Source: Paramyrothecium sp. XJ0827 (taxonomy: Eukaryota > Ascomycota > Sordariomycetes > Hypocreales > Stachybotryaceae). Taken from it: 64,000 bases of DNA. A program made the position numbers and the translations under genes. The DNA lies in NCBI GenBank assembly GCA_020881915.1, contig JAJFPB010000004.1:4340001-4404000 (forward strand), given 5' to 3'. Shown piece by piece: positions 30,536-41,020 of this stretch. The notes under the pieces are model-generated. The model saw only the letters and a program-made list of their open reading frames with translations, ran no database searches and was not told the origin of the DNA. Positions within the stretch are counted from its first letter, which is position 1; every line of letters starts with the position of its first letter.

Positions 30536-32318
30536 TGTTAGACGTCGGGAGCTGCCTGGCTCCTCAACGGCGCATCATGGAGCGGCGCCGTGTGCTGCTG
30601 TCTGGCTGCAATGTTAGTTCTGCCGACACTCGATCAGTGCAGATGTACATATACACCTCGCTCTGATAAGAAAGGCTTCTTGCTTTCGAGGGAAATAGTG
30701 GGTCTTGCTGCTTCCCAGCCCAAGCTATTCGAGCAGAGCTTCCTCCTCCACCTCAATCGTCAACACTTTCTTGCGGCAACATGGGCCCTAGCGAGGGGCC
30801 CCCTACTAGGCTCATGCATTGTGCTGTAAGAGCCCATGGCCCATGAACAAAGCCAAGAGCTGGTCCAGAGGGTACAGAATTTTTGTTTTTCGAACCAGCA
30901 TTCGTCACACCATGCAGTGTAGGTTATGATATATCATCAAAACCGGTGGCTGGCTATGGCTAGGGGTGGTATCGCAGGGGATATTAGCCAACGAATGCTT
31001 GAAGAACCAAGGCACAAAATAAAACAACTTGTTCACCTACCGATAAGATGCATGTGACGAAGAATGGACGGTTATTCGCGGTCTTACGTCCAACCAACCA
31101 GCCAAGTCGCCAGGGGTGGGAGGCGACCAGACACCAGTGGAGAGAAGAGACAAGATTGGAACCCGAGAGAAGGGAAAACTGTAACAGTGGCGTCAGGAGC
31201 AAGTCCATCAATTACCGGCAGGGTGGACCTGCAATGGCAGCCTTCTGCAGGATTAATGTCCTGTGCAAGGTACACCAACGAAACCGGGTCAATGCTTTTC
31301 AGCCAGCCTTCGTGTGCCCAAATGATACCTCACTTTTGAGACCTTGTTGGTTGCCTTACCGGATATAAGAGAGTCATAGCAAGTCGGCCTACCAAAGAGC
31401 CTCTCGTACGCGGCCAACGAACAAGGATTTCATGCATGTCCGTCGAGCCAACAGCATAAGAAGTGGAATCTGCCATCCAGCCGCAGCCAACCAGTAAACT
31501 TATAATAGTAGTAGTATCCCGGTTGCGGCTTAGTCTTAGTGACCTGAGGGCTTGGAAATTTGCAATGTTGCCCGATCCTGAGCGCGGGCCATCTTGACCG
31601 ATCGTCCACAGACGCCCGCACCACAGCCTCGTCAGCCAAGAAGGCCCATTGGGAAGGCCTCCCCCAACGGAATCCCTTGCAAATTTTTTAATTTTTTTTG
31701 TTGAGCTTCTCAAGGCACGAAGAGTGGAAAAAATTTGCTGTTTGCCTGCTCACGACTCGGGGCTGATTTTTTTCCGGGGCACATTTTCTGTATAATAGGG
31801 GTTTGGCTCATGACTCACTTCTACGCCGTGTGCAGAGGAGTGCCTACCCACTCCGGAGGGCGGATCAGCTAGGCTTGCGACTTATTCTCCCCATAGTTTG
31901 TGGAATTGCAACTGTTTACTGTATCCACGTTGTGCTTCCTTGGTCGGATTGTAAGGTGACCGCATTAGGGCGTGTCGTTCCAACACTTTTCCTCCTGGAA
32001 AAGGCGAGCAGGAAGGGCAGCAGGTCATTCCCTTCCATGCTGAGCACTCACGCTCGTTACCGCGCCACCTCTACTTGGTGTGGGACTGCGGAGAGGCAAC
32101 TGAAACAAAGGGGGTTCCAGCCGAGCCTCATGGTGGCGATGATGCAATGAGCCAGCCTGCACGGGGATTTACGGGCGAAACTTCTCGATTTAAGCACTCT
32201 GATCATGATTGGACTTGGGACCTCGAGAGAGAGGTCTGGTTCGACACTTTCACGCCAAGAAAGTTGTCATTCTCTTCTAATTATACGGTTTGAAAGAATA
32301 TTCAACAGTGCATCATAC
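30536..32318. other. intergenic between the two related unknown genes
   Basis: No coding-like frame on either strand. A T-rich stretch stands near 31681-31735. Nothing recognised. Confidence 0.5.
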
Positions 32319-33528
32319 TTACGCGTTGGAATCACCATCCATTTCCATAACAAAGATTTCATCATCAATAGTGGTGATAATCTCCGGCAGGCTTCCTGTG
32401 ATATGCTCCTCCTGGCCTCTATTACCTCTTGTGCTTCCCTGCAGTGCGTTAGAGTCTCTGTCTCCAACCTCGATGCTTTCGTAGGGCGCAGGTTCCATCC
32501 GCACACACGCTCGGCATCGGCCTGCGTCCGGTCAGTTTGTGGTGGGAGCAGGCATTCGATGCCAAAGACTCACTTTTCTGGTCATCCTGGCCAACCGATA
32601 GAGCGACGGCACGTCTATCGAGGACTCTGTTGTACAAGTCTGCTCGATGTTTGTCGCACCCTTCGACTAAAGTACCAAACATCCTAATCACCAGCTCGAA
32701 TGGGATCCACTCGCTCGTGGCCCGGACTCCGTGTTGGCTTTCCAAGTGACTCAAGCCACTCTGAAAAGGGTTGTTGCTGTCAAAATCCCTCCCATGCTCT
32801 TCACACTTGAGGATGTACCATGTCATCTCCTGTTTCGGTGGCCAAGACACGATGCGGCCCGATACATGAACTTGACCATCGTTCCGATACAAATCTGCGA
32901 ACTTGATGCTTCCTCCAATTTTCGATCGTCTCAGATCCTGCGCTGGCAGCCTACCCACTGGCCGCTTGCTCGATCCGAAGCTACCTACGCCATTAGAAGC
33001 TTGACGGTCCGAGCTCGCCATGCTGATAGCTTGTTTGTAGGCGCCATCAGGCGAGCCCCGCGCAATACTGCATGCCTGTTTGGAAGCAAAGCCTTCTTCC
33101 ATGTTTCCCACACAAGATGAGCTGTGTAATTGGAGCTTGATTGACTCTATTGTCGTCTGTCGAATCGTAGTAAGCTCATGAGTGGAATCTCCTGGCTCGG
33201 TTGATAAGGCTCCTGCAATGGCGGCAAGGTGCATCGAAGAGAGTTGGACGTAAAACTCATGACATGATTTCCCCATTTGCTCTCCCAGCGCCAGGTAGTC
33301 TTTAGAGAAGGCCTCACCAACTTCGTTCAAGGGTGGAGCAGCCGGGCCTGGGAAGTATTGTGGTCCGCGCTTATACTAGTGTCGGCGTGCTTTAGGCTCG
33401 GATTGATACTCAGAGTATCCCGCTCCATTCTTCCTGTGGTATTCGGCTATCGCCAGAGATGCACGTAATAGAGGCTCCAGATCAGCGATTGGCCTGGAGA
33501 GGTCCACTCGTGGTAGGGGAAGCACCAT
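32319..33528 (-). pseudogene. second copy of the unknown Cys/His-domain family, with an in-frame stop
   Basis: Two exons: 33528-32574 and 32521-32319 (intron 52 bp, GTGAGT...GCAG). Coding-like sequence begins at ATG 33528 (MVLPLPRVDLSRPIADLEPLL) and continues in the same frame on both sides of a TAG at 33376-33378, followed by YKRGPQYFPGPAAPP and NEVGEAFSKDYLALGEQ. No intron fits around the stop. If translation instead starts at ATG 33276, a 301-residue protein remains. The shared domain is IKFADLYRNDGQ, WYILKCEEHGRDFDS and SHLESQHG, similar in spacing to its neighbour at 28578-30535. TAG could come from CAG by a C-to-T change. Function unknown; gene broken or shortened. Confidence 0.55.
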
Positions 33529-35217
33529 AGCGGAGGCTGCAGTTTGAGCTGGCTTCGCGACGAGTTCTTTGGGATAAATAGAAAGAAGAACACTATTCCA
33601 CCACGAACAATCAGGCGGAAGCAATGGATTTAGAAAAGCTTATGTACACGAGCGAGTTCAAATGATTCTCCCGTCACTTTACTTTTTGGTCTTTGGATAC
33701 ACTCAACACTTCCGGTAAGGAGCTCGAAGTTGCAGAGTCTTGCTTTTCGGGTCGTTCCACGCGCCACACATTGTGGACGCAGTGACTACAGCAGCTATAG
33801 CTTTTGCACCCTAGTCAGTGCAGATTTGACGCATAATGACCAGTCTTTTTGATAACAATATGGCCGGTCAGGGGATGGCAAAGTTCTTGGAGCGTTTCAA
33901 TAAATCATGGCCCGACTATCGACGATCGGACATTGGTGGAAACTGGGCAAAGCTCTACATGACCCTCGCTTCAACCATGCATCACTCCTGCATTCTGTCT
34001 CTCAATGGGATCGAGAAAACATCACAGAAGGAAATCTGTCACGATTTCCTTTTTCCCGTACTCTAACCTTGGCATAGGTGCTTTGCTCCTTGGTCCACGA
34101 CGCCGCGGCCACTACATCAGCGTTGTCTCGCACTGCAAAATTGTAACATCCTGGCCTGTAGAATGTCACGGAAACGGGCCGCTGGCCCCCTGTTCGCATG
34201 GGTACCATCCCGGCTGATGATGGGGGCGGGTTGCACGAAATGGACGCCCTACAAACGATCATAGAAGGGTTGAACGAGGCATCCTTCGCATAATTGGGTT
34301 TCACTTCATTTCCGTCCTGCATCCTACTGCAAGCCAGACCGGATGTCTAGGTCGGATGCCTTGGCCGAAAGTGAGGCTGGCTTGCCAGGTTCTTGCCACC
34401 ACGTCCTGCCAACTTTCACGTTTGATGACTCGTTGCCCCAAGCAAGGTGCCATTCTTGGCGGTAAACTTCCGTTACGGCTAGGGAAACACCAAACGGGAT
34501 AGCAGCCGCACAAACAGGCGACGCTACTCTGTATTCGCATTTCATGGGACCCAAGTTCCAGCCGACCCGAGCAGTGTAGCCCTTCGGTGTTGTGTACACT
34601 AGGATGCAGACAGAAACAGACTGGGGATTGCCGATGAAAGGAAGAGCACGCTTCCATGTGATTATTGAGAAATTATGGTCGTAAGGTCGTGGCCATGCAG
34701 GAAAGTACACTGCGTGCCGGACTCGTCGTCACAAGTTGCTTCTCTTGAAGACTCGCATCTGAACATAATCTATTGTTACTGTGACGTCCGGAATTTTAGG
34801 TCAAGTAGATGACTTGAACCGCTTCTGACGCGTGTCAGGCTACGAAACGCCCATAACTACACGTTAGTGGTCCTTTGGTCCGCGCCCTCGTCGCCTTGTT
34901 CAGGTGGGGGGATTGACTCGCCAGTGCGGCCACCATTCTTGGGCGCCTAAATCACACCGGGCGTTGCATTGGTTCAGTCATGATTGCTCTAGGTACCATG
35001 TCCTTGCACTGATGCTAGGGTATGTAGAGGAGGTCGCGATGTTGCACGGTGGTCACATCAAAGTCAATCATCGCTTATTGATAATGCCACATCTTCAAAC
35101 GACTTGGCATGCAGGAAGTTGCTTGCTTCGTGAAACGTTAAAGGACGGGAAGAACAAGCAAGTAGAAGAGGGAAGGAGAAAAGAAAAAGGAGACCACAGA
35201 TGAAGGCCACTGCCGCC
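33529..35217. other. intergenic with weak ORFs only
   Basis: A plus-strand ATG frame at 33836-34066 (76 residues) and a minus-strand frame at 34324-34710 (GTG start, some coding-like stretches such as GWNLGPMKCEYRV) are possible fragments, but neither matches a family or can be extended by splicing. Not called as genes. Confidence 0.35.
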
Positions 35218-37219
35218 TCAAGCCTCTGTCCACCCAGGCGCAGGCGACGTAGAAGGTCTGCGCGCCGCATACCCAGTACCCTCCTTGATGATCGACAGCT
35301 CATTGGCCTGGCTCGGGCACCCTTCCGCGTCCTTGATGATCTTGACAATGTGTGGATCCCCAGCTGCATTGGCAATGTCCTGGAATGTCTTATCTGGGTA
35401 AGTACCATTCCTCAGGAATGAAACGAGGCCAAGGACCACAACAACAAGAGCCACCGCGTTTGCCAAGGCGTATGGAATGATCAGGGAGGTAGCAATGTAG
35501 CCATACCGATTGACATCGTTCCAGCGCGTGACTACGCGTGTCGTATTGCCACTCAGACGCTTGTTGTTAGCCAACGCCCGTCAGGGAATACCGCTGCAAG
35601 GGGCTACAGGGTGGTAGCTAGCCTAACTCACGTCAAAAGATTGTTGTGTAGCAGGCTGACAGTCATATTGTAGCTGAGCTGCTCGATCAAGACAGCCAGT
35701 GTCTGGTTCCTTGCGAGAATCGTATCTTGAAGTCGCTGTCCGGCCATGTCCTTGTCATCATCATTCACGTAGAGCTCGTAGATACTTCGAAAGTCAAAGA
35801 ACACGTCCAAGTCCACGCTTCCAAGCAGGCTTGTGTGACGCAGTGGGGTCTCCATCGAGCCAAACTTCGGTAGCCTGGTCGATTGGGTGGCAACCTTCTC
35901 GCTCTCCTCTTCAAACCAGCCCAAGGATCCGACCAGCTGATCAGTCAGACTCCACATCACAGCTGCGTAAGCGTGTCGCTCCATGTCGGATATCACCTTT
36001 GGCGCGTCGCGGGGAAAGGGGATCTCCTCGTGAGGAGTATACTGCCCAGTGACGTTTTGGATGTTACGGTCCCATTCGAGGTCCAGATGATAGGAGGCGT
36101 TGTACAGGCGGCAGACTTGGTGGATTCTCGTCCGTACCCGCCTCCCTGTATCATTGTGTTGCCAGCGCTGAAAGGTCATCCAAAGCTCATTCGAAGCTTG
36201 TGAGGGTTCTTGATAGCGCGGCTTTGAAAGGGCAACTACACTCTCATTGCTTTCGAATACGGGGACGAAGCCGTAGTAGGCATTATCTATTTGACGAGCA
36301 GTACCTTTCCGAACACTCATGTGTTGACTGAGCAACTGGTCAATCATGGGTGTAACTGTCCGATTGGCATCTTGGCATTGCACAATTGGGCCGTAGAAGT
36401 CGACTGAGTACGCTGAGTGGTTAGAGGGCGCACTAATGGGCAGGATCTCACCGCATGGGCTGGTGGTTAGCACCGGGGTTCCATTCCAAACTTCTTAGTA
36501 GTACACACCATGCCAGGAAAGCCATGACGGCCCCTAATCTGAAGTTCCTAAATAGTTCCAAGCTCAAAATTGACGATGGGGCCGTGTCAGCACTTAAAGC
36601 CTTGTTCAATCCTTTTGCGGTCCACGAGTGGCCGTAAACTGCCCTCCAGAGCCATTGCGTGTATGACTTCCAGACGCTGGCAGTGAGAGACATTTGCGTA
36701 AAGCAAGGGCGGTTCCAATTCTGTGGCAGAATTATTAGTTCTTGCCAATTATTTCAGTGCCTGCAGCAAGAAATACCGTAGCTTCTCTTCTTGTTGAAAG
36801 GAGCTGCCGACGACTTGACCGTTGAGGCGCGGGTAGAATATACAGTGCGCCAAGCTCAAACTCAGTCCTGAGATGAAGAATGACACCATCATCACCGGCG
36901 CATGCCATCGATGCAGGTATCGCGGCTTCCACACAGTTATCTTAAAGCGCCGCGACCGCTGTGACGAGACCGATGCCTGGGAAACCGACCCGCGACCTGC
37001 TTTGGCGTCTAGCCCAGGTGACAGGAGCAGTGACGTTGTCGCCGGGCTCAGTAGCGGACCCCCAGCTCCGGGAGTCTGGCCGACGTCGGCCGGAAGTTGC
37101 ATCTTCGGCGGCCAATCTGGAGCGAGGGCGGGTGATGGCAGAGGACTGATCGTCGTTGGTCCGTCCCCTGACGCCGTACCGCGGTCAGCACCTGACCTGT
37201 GTGACTCTGTCTTGCCCAT
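35218..37219 (-). pseudogene. four-TM fungal membrane protein with a one-base frame defect
   Basis: Exons: 37219-36777, 36720-36509, 36459-35632 and 35551-35218 (introns 56, 49 and 80 bp). The N-terminus is a disordered Pro/Ser-rich tail, then WHAPVMMVSFFISGLSLSL (TM1), a TM2 around MSLTASVWKSYTQWLW, FRLGAVMAFLAW (TM3), a ~280-residue extracytoplasmic loop with several N-glycosylation sequons, and a final TM (SLIIPYALANAVALVVVVLG). This is the layout of an uncharacterised fungal membrane family sometimes annotated, without basis, as formylmethionine deformylase-like. The exon lengths sum to 1817, not a multiple of three: exon 2 opens in one frame (IGTALA) and must continue in another (TQMSLTAS) near 36697-36702, one base short. 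The last acceptor (CTGAG) is also uncertain. Confidence 0.62.
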
Positions 37220-40069
37220 GATTGGCGGCAAATACAGACTATTCCTCTACTAATGCAACCAGGACTTGGATTTAGTGATGTTTTGAGACAAACAATTTAA
37301 GCATGCTTTCGGTTCCACTTTGACTTTGACGTAAGATGCTCACGGCTTTATCTATACCATCTACCTCATCTAGGGGCGCAGTATGAGCTGTGCCCCAATG
37401 CTGCTTCTTCAGCCGCAAGATAGCACATGCAAGATTGATTCGCCATAATTTAACCACAGGTTATATTCGCAAGCTAAGCCACAGATTGTGGATCCGTTAT
37501 CGTGACGCCCCTGTTTGTTATATTTGCACTTTTGATTGACGAGCTCAGTTGTGTTGATGGATGAGTGGCGCACACAGGGCTTATCTACTTGCCTCTTATT
37601 CTTCGATAGCTATCAATCTCCCAGTTCCCCTAGTCTCTGAAAATATCTGGTCTACCCTGGGCGATCAAGTTCCCTGAGAAGACTCTGTAGGGCTGGGGCA
37701 TTCGACCCTTGGCATACTTTAACACGGGGTTAGCGCAACCGTCGCGAAACGGCATCTAAGTCCTGAAGTTTGCAATTTTCAGTTCCCCTTCTATCTCAAT
37801 GATGCGCAAGTAGCGCACTGATAAGCTATGTCCCCAAGCATGTACTCTGTACAGAGTAACTTCGTCAGAGTAGCTTCGTCAGAGTCTGCTATATCTTCAC
37901 TGTCAACAGGGTACTCAATTTCGAGTGGCTGAGCCTTGTGGCGCCCACACCATGACAACCTTCGCCTTTCTTTGAACGACATACCGAGTACCTGCATGGG
38001 TCAATCGATATTATATGCTGAGGGTGAAGATCAATCTTCATTCTTGTTTTTGCCTCAAACGTACGTTCTACCTATGACGCTACTGTCTCTCGAAGTCGTA
38101 TGAACACTCTTGAAGCTGAATCGTGTGTTTTCTGGTGTATTGTTGCTCTTTATATGTGTCTCTTACCTGGCTTCTCCTGCAAATCACTCTTCAGTACCTG
38201 CCACCAATGGACTCATGGGCGACTTAAGAGGTTTCAAATGGCTCAAGCCTGTCTAGAAGTACTTTGGCTACTCAACCGCACGTCTTCATCACCTTGCCTC
38301 ATTAGGAGGCATCTCGATGTTGAGGGAAGACGGCCGGATACTTGACGAGACCCAGTGACCCAACGAGGTCTTGCCGACGCCGGCGCTACTGCAGATGGAG
38401 ATGGCTGTGGAAGACAGGCAGTCGGTCGGCAGGAGATCGTTCGGTGGGTAGGTTTGGAAGTCCAGATAGGTCAGTCCTTGGAAATCTGCCTTGTATCCTA
38501 CGTGAAGGTGGTTCGCTCCTCCAGCCCAGCAGAAACCAGTAATCCATACAGAGCGTACCGCAACCCGGTTACGCAGACGTCAGCGTTCTGACATGCTATT
38601 CTATCGTTTTAGTCGGTATCTAGCTGCTTATCAAGCAGGTCACCTCCATCATCAGGACAATTAGGGTTCCAGTGGTGTGATTCTTCCTGGTCCCCCTAAT
38701 TGAGAGTGAGTTTGTTCAGTCTTCGCTTTGCTTGTGCTTTGTAACTATCGTAACAGTGGTTTGTTGTCGATGACGATCTCAACCACCTCTCCCTCTTGGA
38801 TCTAGGAGTTTTCCCATTTCAAGAGAACGTGCTTTTCGATACTGCATGTAGCTTCCCGTGAGACCCATAAGCGTTTCTTCTCAATCTGTCTTCAGCGCCT
38901 GAGTTCCCTACGCACTTAGTACAAGATTCTCTACATTGGCTAGCTACTTGAGCCATTGTTTAAAAAGTGATGGCAGATTCTAGGAGTAGGCAACAATGCC
39001 AGCTACAATGGATACCGCTATATAACACATCACGGTTAGCTTGTGCTCTGTCATAAAGATTTATATCGCAGATTTGCACTCTTACCAAGTGAAAGTGAGG
39101 TTTCTATTATCTGGACACACGTTCCATCAGGCAACGTTACACCCCGTCTCTCGCCAGGTGCATAGATCACTCATCAAGTTCTCCAGTAAAAAGTGCCCTC
39201 TTACGCAGGATTTTAGTAGCCCCCACCGCAATACGATTGGAAAACCCAGGACCAGGCGCCTAACTGGCCGACTTTGTCGCAAAGTCACGCCCATCTTTAG
39301 ATATTGGTTATTACTTTGTCCAATAGAGTTCAAAACTATAATATTGAGTGTATCAAGTTCTCGTGGAATGGAGACTACTCGATGAAGTCCGTTAGTATAT
39401 ATCCTTCAACTTTATTCATGAAGTCATTAGGTTGACAAGGATTCACTCATGAAAGTTTTTAACGGCCTCGTTCGTGGCAATAGCAAGCGACACAACCACG
39501 GCACGACAGCCCTGACCAACTAATCGTGTTGCTTATCTGCTCAAGTGTGAGCAAGGACGCTTAATGTTCTTGGTTGAGCACACCCGTTGAAGCATTGGGT
39601 TCCCTCTTGCATAAAGCTGCATACCATTTTGCTGTAGCTTCAGGCCTAATGGATCGGGCTTCTTGATCAGCAACCACAATGGTGTGCCAGTAGGGAAAAT
39701 CAACAGAAACTCACCGCGATGATCGTTGACTTTTCTCTGCGCAGATGTTCACCAACGCTGGTGTAACCCTGTTCATGCTGTAATTCTGCTGCATAATATC
39801 TGCGAGCTCGTAGGGAGCTCGTACCTTGATGATCAAAGGTGAGCGAGAAAATGATGTATCTAAGCAAAGCCTCACTTGAAGAGACAAAGGTAACAAGTAA
39901 CGAGACTTTCCTGGTTCTCCCAGGGGGCGTATTTGCAGGGCAGGGATGCTGAATCGACGCACGTGATATAGCATGATCTTTGCGTTGGTTCCCGTAAAGG
40001 GCTGTTGTGGGAAAGCCAACAACCTCCCATAGCTCTCCTCCTTCGATCCGGCCAAGTCTCCCCCTCACC
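37220..40069. other. 2.85 kb gene-poor stretch
   Basis: The first part is the promoter side of the membrane-protein gene. A minus-strand ATG frame at 37791-37997 (68 residues) is the most coding-like but matches nothing I know. A short direct duplication (AGTA(A/G)CTTCGTCAG) occurs near 37855-37885. No gene supported. Confidence 0.45.
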
Positions 40070-40730
40070 ATGGCTGAATGCACCGCCTTCTGTAAAAAGC
40101 TCAATTCCGTGACATTACGCAGCGGATTACTTCCCTCCCACGATGAACTTGTCTTTCATTTGCAACCTGAAAGCTTTGAAGAAGAGTGCTGCTGGCCCTT
40201 GGGCCGGTGGAGTGAAATCCAATCGCTGGCTGATTGCGCATTTTGCCGGCTTGTTGCGGCCTTGATGAGAGAAGATGTTCAACATGGACGTGGCTTCGAA
40301 CTGAAACAGGATCAGGAAATTGACGTGTTATTGTTTTCTGGAGAAAGCTCGTTTCGGCTTTCGTATCCGTCTCGGCTTGGTACGCAAATCTCCCTTATTG
40401 CGGAAGACAGGGCACACGTTATTAGTCCACAGAATGCCAGGGAACTATACGCTTCACCATTTGACATTGTCAATGTCCGGGGCTGGATTGATAAATGTAA
40501 CGAGACCCATTCGGCTGGCCTAAGATACAGTAGACCTGGGGCGGATCCTGACATGGTACTTGGCCCATAGCCTTGGAAATAATGTAAGACTGATGAAGCT
40601 GCTCTGGGTACTCCATATTGTGTGGCAGGACGGAATCGCGGAGCGCCGTGGAGTTGGGCAGATTCTCGAGTCCGCGCTTACAAATGCGATAGAACCGTTA
40701 CCAGGCCTCAAGATAATTCACCTGGGCTGA
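40070..40730 (+). pseudogene. HET gene with its central HET domain deleted
   Basis: From ATG 40070 there are 166 codons that look like the N-terminal region preceding the HET domain: DCAFCRLVAALM, ISLIAED and VRGWIDKCNETHS, the W-x3-C-x4-H block found shortly before the HET motif. After the TAG at 40568-40570, another frame immediately encodes a typical HET-protein C-terminus: LLWVLHIVWQDGIAERRGVG and LESALTNAIEPLPGLKIIHLG, ending in TGA 40728-40730. The HET motif itself (SYTWG, WIDALCINQ) is absent, so roughly 1-1.5 kb seems to have been lost between about 40545 and 40575, with a frame change at the junction. Not functional as a HET protein; a short N-terminal product could still be made. 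Confidence 0.7.
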
Positions 40731-40906
40731 TTCATAGTTGTTGGGTGTACAGAATTCAGTGCAATATTGCCAATAAGTCTTGCGGCCATGAGGTCCGCCC
40801 ATTGACTTTCATACAATTGATCATTTGCAACTATAGTTGGTACAACAATTCAGCAATGCCGCCCCATTCTCATTATTTGCTAAAAATCGCGTATCAGGAC
40901 GTGAAA

Positions 40907-40983
40907 AGCTTGTACAGCTTGTACAGCTTGAAAAACGGGATAAACTTAGCACAGAGATATTGGACACGGAGATATTGGACTAA
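40907..40983 (+). repeat. two small tandem duplications
   Basis: AGCTTGTAC at 40907-40915 and 40916-40924 with a decayed third copy, and a 15-bp unit starting GAGATATTGGAC at 40954 and again at 40969. Both lie in the 290-bp gap between the HET relic and the hydrolase gene. Confidence 0.8.
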
Positions 40984-41020
40984 GTGTCGATTGGTCTTAT
41001 AGATTAAAGGCATTTTAGCA

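Noticed and set aside
34324..34710. 128-residue minus-strand frame with some coding-like stretches
   Set aside because: GTG start, no family match, overlapped by another frame of similar quality; noted only as uncertain.
37791..37997. 68-residue ATG frame on the minus strand
   Set aside because: I tested it as a fragment of a fungal kinase or HET gene and found no matching motif.
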